Source: Rhodobiaceae bacterium (GTDB lineage: Bacteria; Pseudomonadota; Alphaproteobacteria; Parvibaculales; Parvibaculaceae). From it: a DNA stretch of 64,000 nucleotides. The notes below the pieces were generated by a model. It searched no databases and had not been told where the DNA came from. It saw only the letters and a program-made list of their open reading frames with translations. The first letter of the stretch is position 1, and the number at the start of each line of letters is the position of its first letter. A program made the position numbers and the translations under genes. Shown here in pieces: positions 52,154-59,929 of the stretch. Location of the stretch: positions 2,778,001-2,842,000 of the forward strand of contig CP030277.1 in the NCBI GenBank assembly GCA_003330885.1, read 5' to 3'.

Positions 52154-53775
52154 GGGGCCGGCGCTACACGCACTGCTGCCGGCAGTTGCGCAGGCAAAAC
52201 GCCCCGGTCTGTAAGAAGGTCTCTAAGCCGTGCGCGCGTTGCAAGCGGCAAAGATTTGGGATCGAACCCTTCATGCTTGACTGCATGCCGCAGTCTCAGC
52301 AGGCCAACAACTGCCGCCAACTCATGACGAGCACCGATAAATTGAGCAGGATCAACACCAGCCTCCTGCAGCCGCATTTTGATCGCCTGCAGCTGAGGCA
52401 TCTGCGCGGAGTCAAACTCGCCCTCTTCGATCAACTCTCCGATAGCCTCATGGCGCTCAAGGAAGAGGCCGAAACGCTCCGGGTCAAATCTCTGAATGCC
52501 GTTGGCGGTGCCATCAGCACCACCCATTTCCATGAGCACAGAGAGCTGATCGGCAGTAAGAGGCCGGGCAGCGTTAAGGAAACCGGTGGGCAGTCCCTTC
52601 GCTGCGACAAGCGCCCTTACCTGTTCGATATTAGGCAAAGTGGTCGGGTCAATCGTTAGCGGATCACGGCCTCTGGCTTCCATCTGACCTCGTAGCAGAT
52701 CAGGGATATCACCTGCTTGAAAACTTTCCCCGTCCAACGCCCAAGGCAGATTGCGCAGAAGGCCCGGGATCTGAATACGTGGCTGCGGGCTGATGGACAT
52801 GTCATCTGAGAGCCAGCGCCCTCTAAAGAGGGCTGCAGGCAACCCTTCACCAGAGAAACGCGGAGCCAGTCCTTCCGGCAGCGTCCAGTTATGACCCGCA
52901 ACATAGTTGAGTCCGGAGGCGTTCGATGCCACGAACCCCTGAACCAACAGATCCGACATACGCCCGCCAAAAGGATCTTTCGGCGCTTTGACAAAATCAG
53001 TGACTTCGAAAGCGCGCGCCCGGAAAACCCCACGAAGCAGAATCTCATCACCTATGTTGATGGTGCGCCCATTGATAAGCGGACGGTCGAACTGCAAGCC
53101 ACCGAGCGCCAACCCTTCCCCGTCGGCTGGCAGGGCTACACCGCGAACAAATGCGCCACGCGACGCTGGTACAGGATCAATACGGGTTGCAACGACCTGC
53201 TCATCCGGCCCCCTCAATCCACTCACCCTCACCCATTCGTCTAGGAGTGGCAGACGATCAGTCTCTGCCACCTGGATGATCTGACCGAGCACAGTGATGG
53301 TGCGAGCAGTCTCGTCAACGTCACTAACCGGCCCCATGGCAGCGTGTTGAACTTCAACCAGCTTGGCTTGATACCGCTCTCCCATAGGGCGGGCTTCAAC
53401 GGCAACAACTTGGCCAATTGCAAAATCGGCTGGCGTCCCAGCAACACCATCTACAACAACCGGGGTCTCATCTTCATAGTCAATATGCACGCCGTTAACG
53501 ACAATGCTGCCAAAGGCTGTGATGACGCCAAAGATACCAGTACCACCGACACCTTCGTCGCCACCGCTTGCTTGCGCAACGTCTGAGACAAACCCAGTCC
53601 CACCGACACCTTCGTCACGATCACGGTCACGCCCATCAACATCGGTAAAACCTGTGCCACCAACACCCGCGTCCGGCGCTGAGGTACCGGAGGGCGCCAT
53701 GGCAACGGGCCCGAGCCCTGCGCATCCAGAGAGGACACTGGCAACAAGAAGGAAAGTGAGAACACGGATTTTCAT
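52150..53775 (-). CDS. DUF5666-containing lipoprotein with GVGGTG repeats
   Basis: 541 residues. The lipobox is ASVLSGC (C18). GVGGTG occurs three times at a 19-residue period (37-42, 56-61, 75-80). It is followed by DUF5666-type beta-strand modules, first IFGVITAFGSIVVNGVHIDY and several OB-like repeats (RTITVLGQIIQVAETD; LALGGLQFDRPLINGRTINI). The C-terminal ~200 residues are helical. Role unknown. The start codon overlaps the DUF6502 stop as ATGA, so they are expressed together; DUF5666 and DUF6502 proteins commonly occur as neighbours. Confidence 0.85.
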   Translation of the reverse strand: MKIRVLTFLLVASVLSGCAGLGPVAMAPSGTSAPDAGVGGTGFTDVDGRDRDRDEGVGGTGFVSDVAQASGGDEGVGGTGIFGVITAFGSIVVNGVHIDYEDETPVVVDGVAGTPADFAIGQVVAVEARPMGERYQAKLVEVQHAAMGPVSDVDETARTITVLGQIIQVAETDRLPLLDEWVRVSGLRGPDEQVVATRIDPVPASRGAFVRGVALPADGEGLALGGLQFDRPLINGRTINIGDEILLRGVFRARAFEVTDFVKAPKDPFGGRMSDLLVQGFVASNASGLNYVAGHNWTLPEGLAPRFSGEGLPAALFRGRWLSDDMSISPQPRIQIPGLLRNLPWALDGESFQAGDIPDLLRGQMEARGRDPLTIDPTTLPNIEQVRALVAAKGLPTGFLNAARPLTADQLSVLMEMGGADGTANGIQRFDPERFGLFLERHEAIGELIEEGEFDSAQMPQLQAIKMRLQEAGVDPAQFIGARHELAAVVGLLRLRHAVKHEGFDPKSLPLATRARLRDLLTDRGVLPAQLPAAVRVAPAP

Positions 53776-54620
53776 CAGCCCTCTCCTTCCTTGTTTTCAG
53801 GCTCATCTTGTTCAGCGTGGAAGTAGACACCAAACGTCATCCGATGACGGCCATCACCACGCGCACGGTCTTCTGTGGCAAGCTCTAGTGCGTGCTTGTT
53901 CGCTTCACGAACGGCTTCAGCACCAAGCTCCTGCGCAAGCAGGCGCAGCTTCTCGATTGAGGCATCGGTAAGCCCCCAATAGAACGTCGCCCGGTCAATA
54001 AAGCGTGGGTCCTGTCCTTCGAGATTATGCAGACCAGCTGATATATGGTCGCGAAGGTTCCGGCCAAAAAAGTGAAGGGCTTCCACCTCGGCTTCTGGCG
54101 TTGCGAACGCTTCGGTATTGAGCTCGACAAAACCATCATCCCTTCGCAAGACCACATTGAGCCGTAGCCAGTCATCCAACACAGCTCGAGACCGCACATC
54201 CTGGCTCACCTCACCCACAAGCTCCTCGAAGCTGGGAGAGCCGTCGGACCGTTTTTCAAACAAGGGAAGCGGGCTGCCATCTTCCTGGGCGAAGGGCGCG
54301 CGTCCCATCCAGATCCCGATCAGCTTTGACCCCATTGACGCAGCACTCGGCGGGCGAGGCGCATCACTAGGGCTTTCTAAGAGACGCTTCACATCCTTGC
54401 GGTGAACGCCGCTCATCACACTGATGGCACTTTGGGTCACGCGTCCGGTCTTCGCAGCCTCCAATCGCGCTGCGTCGACATAAAGCGCCTTCAGTTCTTC
54501 AACAACCTGGGGGAGTTGGACGCCCCGGCGAACCAAACCGCGGACGAGCGGCCGCAATATGGTGCGCACAGCTCCGATAAGCGGCCCTGTTGGCCCTTCT
54601 TTTTCCAGGATTTCCCCCAT
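53775..54620 (-). CDS. DUF6502-family protein (helix-turn-helix-like N-terminus)
   Basis: 281 residues. The N-terminal ~90 residues look like a DNA-binding fold (RPLVRGLVRRGVQLPQVVEE; VTQSAISVMSGVHRKDVKRL). The C-terminal part is a conserved domain with LHFFGRNLRDHISAGLHNLE. The function is not known. Two copies of a GTGGG-N7-CCCAC palindrome lie just upstream and could be its own operator. It is first in a two-gene operon with the DUF5666 lipoprotein. Confidence 0.85.
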   Translation of the reverse strand: MGEILEKEGPTGPLIGAVRTILRPLVRGLVRRGVQLPQVVEELKALYVDAARLEAAKTGRVTQSAISVMSGVHRKDVKRLLESPSDAPRPPSAASMGSKLIGIWMGRAPFAQEDGSPLPLFEKRSDGSPSFEELVGEVSQDVRSRAVLDDWLRLNVVLRRDDGFVELNTEAFATPEAEVEALHFFGRNLRDHISAGLHNLEGQDPRFIDRATFYWGLTDASIEKLRLLAQELGAEAVREANKHALELATEDRARGDGRHRMTFGVYFHAEQDEPENKEGEG

Positions 54621-54643
54621 ATTTGGAGACTACCCGAAATTTT

Positions 54644-54660
54644 GTGGGAAAACTACCCAC
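54644..54660. promoter_or_regulatory. Operator-like palindrome, copy 1 (GTGGG-N7-CCCAC)
   Basis: GTGGG-AAAACTA-CCCAC, 24 bases upstream of the DUF6502 start, spaced 29 bases (centre to centre) from the second copy. Confidence 0.6.
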
Positions 54661-54672
54661 ATTTTTGTTGAC

Positions 54673-54689
54673 GTGGGATTATTTCCCAC
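54673..54689. promoter_or_regulatory. Operator-like palindrome, copy 2 (GTGGG-N7-CCCAC)
   Basis: GTGGG-ATTATTT-CCCAC; same half-sites and spacer length as copy 1 with a different spacer sequence, which argues for protein recognition of the half-sites rather than duplication. The palindrome symmetry in this copy extends by one base (GTGGGA/TCCCAC). Confidence 0.6.
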
Positions 54690-54700
54690 ATAAGTTGATC

Positions 54701-54855
54701 GTGTTGCTGACGGTGTTAGCAACACCTGGTGAGCACTAGGCCCCTGTCGGCACAGTTTCCTTCTGGCCGGTCAGCATCCTCACCCCTTGGGTCTATGTTT
54801 TATTAGGTTGGGCTGGAGGAGTCGCAAGCACCTCCGGCCCACTACTTTTTCCACT
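54701..54855 (+). ncRNA. Possible small RNA or leader with two hairpins (tentative)
   Basis: The gap between the DUF6502 and GST genes holds a perfect 8-bp hairpin (GTGTTGCT / AGCAACAC, 54701-54725). It also holds a strong terminator-like hairpin (GGGCTGGAGG / CCTCCGGCCC, about 54810-54842) followed by ACTACTTTTT on the + strand. No + strand gene ends here, so the terminator-like end could belong to a short untranslated RNA. The second hairpin could instead serve the minus-strand GST gene. Confidence 0.25.
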
Positions 54856-54870
54856 CAATAATTCAGATAT

Positions 54871-55686
54871 TCATGCTCGCAGGTTGCCAGCGTCGGCGCG
54901 CTCCAGGATCTCTGCGTAATGCGCACCAAGATCAGGGGCAAAGGCCGCATGCCCAAGACAGGAACTCAGATGGGCCATGGCACGGGGAAAGCGATCTTCG
55001 AGGCTCTCGTCAAATAGAGGGACAAGCCCTGTCTCTTCTAGGACGGATCGGTTGTAGTGAGACAAGGCGAATTCAACCATCTCAGCGGCAAAGCATACAT
55101 CGGCAAGTGAGATCTCATCGCCAACAAGATAGGCGCGCCCCGCCAAGGCATTTTCAATACCGGTCATGTAAGTATCGACAGCTTTCTCAGTCGCGTCATA
55201 GAGATCCTGCGATATCGATTTGCCCGCCAACGTTAAAAGGTACTTCTGCGTGTCGCGGGCAAAGACCAGACTGACATCCAGAAAACTGTCGATCCGCGAC
55301 GCTTCATAAGCATCCCGCCCATAAATCGGATGATCATTTTTGCTTAGCCGAGCAACCGCCCTCGCGATGCTGTTGGATTCGAAAATTCCCACCTGACCGT
55401 CCGGACTGAAGGCTGCGGGAACTGTGCCGAACGGATGCGCTTCAAGAAACGCATCCGTCTTATGAAGCACGCCGGCAAAGCCAGTCCTGGCCTCCCGCAT
55501 TGTCGGCGACCCAGGTGCCTTGTCGGCATTGGTCAAAGGGCGGGCGTCTGCATCCCAAAGCCAATCAGCAAGCTCGCGAGGCTTAGCGCCACGCACCTCC
55601 ACCTCAACATCACAGAGCCGCGCTGTGACTGTCGCTTTATAGATGCGGGGGTTCGGGAGGTAGGAGAAGAGACGAAGATCAGCCAT
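54871..55686 (-). CDS. Glutathione S-transferase family protein
   Basis: 271 residues. The thioredoxin-like N-terminus (LRLFSYLPNPRIYKATVTAR) has the TFGTVP-like proline motif as HPFGTVPAAFSPDGQ, followed by ESNSIARAVARL. The C-terminal helical domain has RAYLVGDEISLADVCFAAEM, the conserved GST aspartate motif. The layout resembles eEF1B-gamma-like GSTs. It is divergent from a TetR gene, which may regulate it. Confidence 0.88.
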   Translation of the reverse strand: MADLRLFSYLPNPRIYKATVTARLCDVEVEVRGAKPRELADWLWDADARPLTNADKAPGSPTMREARTGFAGVLHKTDAFLEAHPFGTVPAAFSPDGQVGIFESNSIARAVARLSKNDHPIYGRDAYEASRIDSFLDVSLVFARDTQKYLLTLAGKSISQDLYDATEKAVDTYMTGIENALAGRAYLVGDEISLADVCFAAEMVEFALSHYNRSVLEETGLVPLFDESLEDRFPRAMAHLSSCLGHAAFAPDLGAHYAEILERADAGNLRA

Positions 55687-55767
55687 TGGATTGTTTTCCG
55701 CACGTAGGTTCGAAAATGGAACCTGGGTACAATAGGCCGGATATCAACCTGCACCAGATCATTCATC

Positions 55768-55795
55768 TTGCGCTTGGCCGCATTTTTTATATAAT
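55768..55795 (+). promoter_or_regulatory. Promoter close to the TetR start (leaderless candidate)
   Basis: TATAAT at 55790-55795 with a weak TTGCGC 16 bases upstream. A start of transcription seven bases downstream of the -10 would fall at the ATG (55803). No ribosome-binding site is present. Confidence 0.45.
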
Positions 55796-55802
55796 CACCA
55801 TT

Positions 55803-56390
55803 ATGCCAAAAAAGGTCAACCATAAGGAAAGACGCCGCGCGTTCGCTGAAGCCGCCATCGAAGTCATTGGGAAACAGGGCTTGGATGCTGTTCGGCTTGT
55901 GGATGTCGCCCGCGTTGCAGGTGTCACCACCGGAAGCCTCACCCACTATTTCAATGATAAAGACCAGCTGATTGCGGCAGCGCTGGAAGAAGTCATTGCG
56001 CAGGCGCACCATCGCGGAAACGAGGCCGCAGGAAGCCTGTTCGAGGCCACAGCAGCCTTCCTGCCTCTTGATGACGATGGACAACTTGCAGCCCGCGTCT
56101 GGCTTGCCTTTTTTGATCAGGCGCTCACCAGCGACACCCTCGCCGACATTCACCGGCAATATTACGACGAGTTTCAGTCAACTCTCGTTGCACGACTTTC
56201 AAAAGAGAGCAGCGCGCCGAAAGAACGTCTCACCATGCTGGCAGACGCCATTATTGCCATTGTCGACGGCCTGCTGGTTCGAGCGACCCTCGATCCAAAA
56301 GGCTGGCCTGCGCAAAAACAACTCGATCACCTGAACCTGATGCTTCGCTCCTTGCTGGGCGACACAATGAGAGTGGAGGAAATCCTATGA
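55803..56390 (+). CDS. TetR-family transcriptional regulator (BetI-like)
   Basis: 195 residues. The helix-turn-helix part reads RRRAFAEAAIEVIGKQGLDA and VRLVDVARVAGVTTGSLTHYF, typical of TetR proteins with a BetI-like C-terminus (ARVWLAFFDQALTSDTLADI). The longer open frame from 55686 adds no recognisable sequence. Its stop overlaps the PhyH start as ATGA, so the two are co-translated, and it is divergent from a GST. Confidence 0.92.
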   Translation: MPKKVNHKERRRAFAEAAIEVIGKQGLDAVRLVDVARVAGVTTGSLTHYFNDKDQLIAAALEEVIAQAHHRGNEAAGSLFEATAAFLPLDDDGQLAARVWLAFFDQALTSDTLADIHRQYYDEFQSTLVARLSKESSAPKERLTMLADAIIAIVDGLLVRATLDPKGWPAQKQLDHLNLMLRSLLGDTMRVEEIL

Positions 56391-57295
56391 CCACACCCAA
56401 AGTAGAAACTCTGCCGGCAACGGCCACCAAAGATGAGATCATGGCCGTCATCAATCGCGACGGCGCGGTCATCCTGAAAGATGTGCTGAGCCCTGAGCAG
56501 GTCGCCACCCTGAACGCTGAAATCGGCCCCTATGTGGACGCCACAGAAGAAGGAAGAGACGATTTCACTGGTCGCCACACAACCAGGACGGGGGCTTTGG
56601 TCGCCCGCTCAGCAATGTGTCGGGAAATGGTCATGAACGAGAACATTCGCGGCGCCGTAGCGGACTTTCTGCTGCCAAATTGCGAGGCCTACCAACTTCA
56701 CCTGACACAGGTAATCCGCATCAAACCCGGTCAACCCGAGCAATCTATCCACCGCGACCGCTGGGCCTGGGGCAAATACCTGCAGGGAATTGAGCCACAG
56801 CTCAACACAATCTGGGCCGCCACAGATTTCACGAAGGAAAACGGCGCAACTCAGGTGGTTCCAGGTTCAATCACCTGGCCCGATGACCGCGTCGCCAAGC
56901 CCGAAGAGATCGGCTACGCCGAAATGTCGGCTGGTTCTGTCCTGATTTACACCGGATCTGTCTTCCACGGCGGCGGCGCCAACAAGTCCAATGGAGACCG
57001 GGCCGGCGTCAACATTACCTACACCCTGGGCTGGCTCCGTCAGGAGGAAAACCAGTATCTGTCCTGCCCACCTGAGATCGCCAAAGACTTCGATCCGGAG
57101 CTTCAGGCACTGCTTGGCTATGCCATGGGCTCCTATGCCCTGGGTTATTTCACGCCGCCGCTGCCAGCCGGTGCGGGTCCAGAAGTGGTGCCCCCAGAAT
57201 TCGCTCTTGGGGTCAAAAGCTCAGGCTCCGCATTTGGATCTGCAGAACTTCTGGAGGCTGTCTCCAATAGTGGCCCTGTCGAAAAACAGGCGTAA
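56387..57295 (+). CDS. Phytanoyl-CoA dioxygenase (PhyH) family protein
   Basis: 302-residue Fe(II)/2-oxoglutarate oxygenase. The facial triad is H122-x-D124 (QSIHRDRWAWG) and H194 (VFHGGGANKS), with R205 (GDRAGVNITY) as the 2-oxoglutarate ligand. It probably hydroxylates a lipid-like or small secondary metabolite; the substrate is unknown. It follows the TetR gene with a 4-base overlap and precedes the rplU promoter. Confidence 0.9.
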   Translation: MTTPKVETLPATATKDEIMAVINRDGAVILKDVLSPEQVATLNAEIGPYVDATEEGRDDFTGRHTTRTGALVARSAMCREMVMNENIRGAVADFLLPNCEAYQLHLTQVIRIKPGQPEQSIHRDRWAWGKYLQGIEPQLNTIWAATDFTKENGATQVVPGSITWPDDRVAKPEEIGYAEMSAGSVLIYTGSVFHGGGANKSNGDRAGVNITYTLGWLRQEENQYLSCPPEIAKDFDPELQALLGYAMGSYALGYFTPPLPAGAGPEVVPPEFALGVKSSGSAFGSAELLEAVSNSGPVEKQA

Positions 57296-57350
57296 GCGCC
57301 AAACGCTTGAAAAACCGGCAAAAACGGCCTCTAAACCTGCCCGAATCCGG

Positions 57351-57378
57351 TTGACAGCCCCTGCGCCACGGCTATAGT
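57351..57378 (+). promoter_or_regulatory. Sigma-70 promoter of rplU-rpmA
   Basis: TTGACA (57351-57356), 16-base spacer, TATAGT (57373-57378). A near-consensus housekeeping promoter in the gap before rplU. Confidence 0.85.
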
Positions 57379-57390
57379 GCGCGCCACTCA

Positions 57391-57433
57391 CAGCGGTCCC
57401 CGACCTCCATCCGGATTGTCGGCAGGGCCGCTG
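57391..57433 (+). promoter_or_regulatory. 5' leader hairpin of the rplU transcript
   Basis: CAGCGG-T-CC-CCGAC pairs with GTCGG-CAGGG-CCGCTG, just after the expected transcription start, followed by a T-rich stretch. It may be an L21-binding leader (autoregulation is known for ribosomal operons) or an attenuator. The function is inferred from position only. Confidence 0.45.
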
Positions 57434-57459
57434 GATTTTGTTTTGCATGGAATTTCAAG

Positions 57460-57777
57460 ATGTTCGCAGTTATCCGCACTGGCGGTAAGCAATATCGGGT
57501 CGCTAAAGACGACGTGATCAAGGTCGAAAAACTCGGCGGCGAAGCCGGCGACAAGGTCGATCTGACCGACGTTCTGATGGTTGGCGGTGAAGGCACTGAC
57601 ACAAAAGTCGGCGCACCTCTGATCAGTGGCGCTTCAGTGAAAGCTGAAATCGTCGAACAGGGCCGCTCGCGCAAGATCACGGTCTTCAAAAAGAAGCGCC
57701 GTCACAATTATCGCCGCACAGCCGGTCATCGTCAGCACGAGACGCTGCTGAAAATCACGGACATCGCTGCAGGCTAA
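57460..57777 (+). CDS. rplU: 50S ribosomal protein L21
   Basis: 105 residues. [20 protein letters not shown] at the N-terminus and the basic [20 protein letters not shown] segment are diagnostic of L21, which binds 23S rRNA in the large subunit. It is followed by rpmA in the usual order. Confidence 0.98.
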   Translation: MFAVIRTGGKQYRVAKDDVIKVEKLGGEAGDKVDLTDVLMVGGEGTDTKVGAPLISGASVKAEIVEQGRSRKITVFKKKRRHNYRRTAGHRQHETLLKITDIAAG

Positions 57778-57810
57778 CGCCGGCGCGGTCCAAGAAGGAG
57801 TTAGAGAAAA

Positions 57811-58092
57811 ATGGCTCATAAAAAAGCAGGCGGTTCATCCCGTAACGGTCGCGACAGTGCTGGACGTCGTCTTGGCGTCAAGAAATCTGGCGGCCAGGCA
57901 GTGATCGCGGGCAACATCATTATTCGCCAGCGCGGCACCAAATGGCACCCGGGTGAGAATGTTGGCATGGGCAAAGATCACACGATCTTTGCAACCGTTG
58001 AAGGCACAGTGAATTTCCGCACCCGCTCAGGCGGCCGGACCTATGTCTCCGTCCTTTCATCGGACGTACCGGCAGCGAAAGCAGCAGACTAA
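57811..58092 (+). CDS. rpmA: 50S ribosomal protein L27
   Basis: 93 residues. [20 protein letters not shown] is the diagnostic N-terminus that reaches the peptidyl-transferase centre. It follows rplU by 33 bases and is followed by a strong terminator. Confidence 0.98.
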   Translation: MAHKKAGGSSRNGRDSAGRRLGVKKSGGQAVIAGNIIIRQRGTKWHPGENVGMGKDHTIFATVEGTVNFRTRSGGRTYVSVLSSDVPAAKAAD

Positions 58093-58144
58093 ATAGCAGG
58101 GGCCATCGTCACCTGCGGGTGGCGAACAGACCTGAAGATTTCGA

Positions 58145-58177
58145 GAGAGAGATGGTTCGCCATCTCTCTCTTTTTTT
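58145..58177 (+). terminator. Rho-independent terminator of rplU-rpmA
   Basis: GAGAGAGATGG, TTCG tetraloop, CCATCTCTCTC and seven T. Confidence 0.93.
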
Positions 58178-58204
58178 GTTCTCTCTCCAGACGCAGTTGA
58201 ATGA

Positions 58205-58259
58205 GCGTTTCCAAGAAAAGTGGCCAGGTCTGACTTGGCGGTTTTCTGTCCGGAAACGC
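58205..58259. repeat. REP-like palindromic repeat, copy 3
   Basis: GCGTTTCC ... GGAAACGC, 55 bases, with inner AGAAAAGTGGCCA / TTGGCGGTTTTCT arms as in copy 1. It lies between the rpmA terminator and the first acetyltransferase. Confidence 0.82.
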
Positions 58260-58285
58260 GAAAAAAGAATTTGGGAGGGACTACC

Positions 58286-58837
58286 ATGATTGCCGAAACA
58301 CTAAGTCTTGCAGGCGAAAAACTGACGCTGCGTCCTTTCACATTGGACGACGCACCACGCGTACAGGAACTCGTCAGCAACTGGAATGTGGCGTCAATGG
58401 TAGCGCGCATTCCCCATCCCTACCCCGAAGGAGCTGCAGAAGAATGGATCGCCGGTCACAATGAACGCCGGGCGGCTGGTGACAGCTGGCCTTTTGCCAT
58501 TGAGACAAAAAAGGCCGGGCTTGTGGGCACAATCGGTGTCGGCACGACCGAGAGCGGCTCTATGGAGATCGGCTACTGGATAGGGGAACCCTATTGGGGC
58601 AAAGGCATCGCCTCAGAGGCTACACGGGTCTTAGTTGAGTTTGCCTTCGACATTTTGGGCACCGCTCGTCTCGAAGCTGAATACTTTAAGGACAATCCAG
58701 CTTCGGGGCGCATCCTGACCAAAGTGGGCTTCAAGGAAACCGGTGAGGAGAAACGCTTCTGTCTCGCCAGAGGAGAAGAGCTAGACTGTATCGCCCTGGA
58801 GCTGACGGCCCCAGAGCATGAGAAGGCAAAGCGATGA
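58286..58837 (+). CDS. GNAT-family N-acetyltransferase (RimJ/RimL-like), paralog 1
   Basis: 183 residues; GGGAGGGA precedes the ATG at 58286. The acetyl-CoA site is in IGEPYWGKGIASEATRVLVE, and LEAEYFKDNPASGRILTKVG is the following conserved helix. It shares the substrate-side stretch VARIPHPYPEGAAEEWI with its two neighbours. In the family such enzymes acetylate ribosomal protein N-termini or small amines; the target here is unknown. The three genes lie between rpmA and obgE, a position often occupied by GNATs in alphaproteobacteria. Confidence 0.92.
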   Translation: MIAETLSLAGEKLTLRPFTLDDAPRVQELVSNWNVASMVARIPHPYPEGAAEEWIAGHNERRAAGDSWPFAIETKKAGLVGTIGVGTTESGSMEIGYWIGEPYWGKGIASEATRVLVEFAFDILGTARLEAEYFKDNPASGRILTKVGFKETGEEKRFCLARGEELDCIALELTAPEHEKAKR

Positions 58838-59349
58838 CCACGATCCTGACTACAGACCGCTTGCGCCTGCGCACCTTTGAGCCAGAGGACGCAGCTCTCG
58901 TAACCGACTATGTGGGCGACTGGGATGTCTGTTCCAAACTCACCCGAGTGCCTTATCCCTATACACGGGAGATGGCTGATCAGTGGATCGCAAGTCACGA
59001 TGCCTCCCCTGACATCATCTGTGCAATCGAGGTAGACGGCGCGCTCGCTGGGTGTATCGCGCAGGAGCAAGAATTCGGCTATTGGCTGGGCAAACCATTT
59101 TGGGGCAAAGGCGTCATGACCGAAGCGTCCCGCGCTTTCGTCTCCTATCTCTTTGAGGCAGAACACATGCATGACCTCGGCGCGTCCTTCTTCAAAGACA
59201 ATCCCGCGTCAGGCGTGGTGTTGGAACGCACTGGTTTCAAAGTGACCGGCGAAAGCAGAGCTTTCTGTCTGGCGCGCGACACAGAGGTTGAGCGCTATGA
59301 CGTCACAACAAACCGTCATGTCTGGGAAGACCTGAAAGAAAGCTGGTAG
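58834..59349 (+). CDS. GNAT-family N-acetyltransferase, paralog 2
   Basis: 171 residues, starting in an ATGA overlap with paralog 1. Acetyl-CoA motif region WLGKPFWGKGVMTEASRAFV, then LGASFFKDNPASGVVLERTG; N-terminal LTRVPYPYTREMADQWIASH matches the shared stretch of the family. Likely a product of local duplication. Confidence 0.9.
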   Translation: MTTILTTDRLRLRTFEPEDAALVTDYVGDWDVCSKLTRVPYPYTREMADQWIASHDASPDIICAIEVDGALAGCIAQEQEFGYWLGKPFWGKGVMTEASRAFVSYLFEAEHMHDLGASFFKDNPASGVVLERTGFKVTGESRAFCLARDTEVERYDVTTNRHVWEDLKESW

Positions 59350-59353
59350 GGAG

Positions 59354-59929
59354 ATGAAACGCGTCTTCACATTGCCTGCAGGGGGAGAACCCGTTCTGAC
59401 AACAGAACGGCTGACACTCCGTGCATTCAGACTGGAAGATGCAAACACCGTCTGTCACCTAGCTGGCGAATGGGAAGTGGCACGCATGATGGCACCTGTG
59501 CCCTACCCCTATCCGCTTTCATTTGCTGAAACTTGGATCGCAGGCCATCGTAAAGGCGCCGCTGAAGGCACTGACCTGACCTTCGCGATCTGGCAGGGCG
59601 ACAGGCTGATCGGTTCCATCAACATAGAAAACCGAGGAGATGACATCACGGGCATCGGCTATTGGATCGGCAAAGAATACTGGCGCAGGGGCTATGCAAG
59701 CGAAGCCGTCGCTGCAATCCTCAGCTATGCGTTCGGCGAGCTCGGCATTAACCTTCTTCTCACAGACCTCTTCGCTGACAATGTCGCATCTGCGCGAGTT
59801 CTGGAGAAGGCGGGCTTTACTTTTTCCCTTGAAAAGTCCGGATGGAGCGAAGCTCGACAGGAAACATGTCTTAAACGTGAGTATCGCTTGACCCCAGCGC
59901 GCTGGCAGGCTCAAAAGGGGCTACTATGA
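59354..59929 (+). CDS. GNAT-family N-acetyltransferase, paralog 3
   Basis: 191 residues. Acetyl-CoA region [20 protein letters not shown], then [20 protein letters not shown]; shared stretch [20 protein letters not shown]. It starts four bases after paralog 2 and overlaps the obgE start (ATGA), so it is tied to the housekeeping operon. Confidence 0.9.
   Translation: MKRVFTLPAGGEPVLTTERLTLRAFRLEDANTVCHLAGEWEVARMMAPVPYPYPLSFAETWIAGHRKGAAEGTDLTFAIWQGDRLIGSINIENRGDDITGIGYWIGKEYWRRGYASEAVAAILSYAFGELGINLLLTDLFADNVASARVLEKAGFTFSLEKSGWSEARQETCLKREYRLTPARWQAQKGLL

Noticed and set aside
55533-56159. 208-residue frame antisense across the GST/TetR region
   Set aside because: Runs over two divergent supported genes; no independent evidence.
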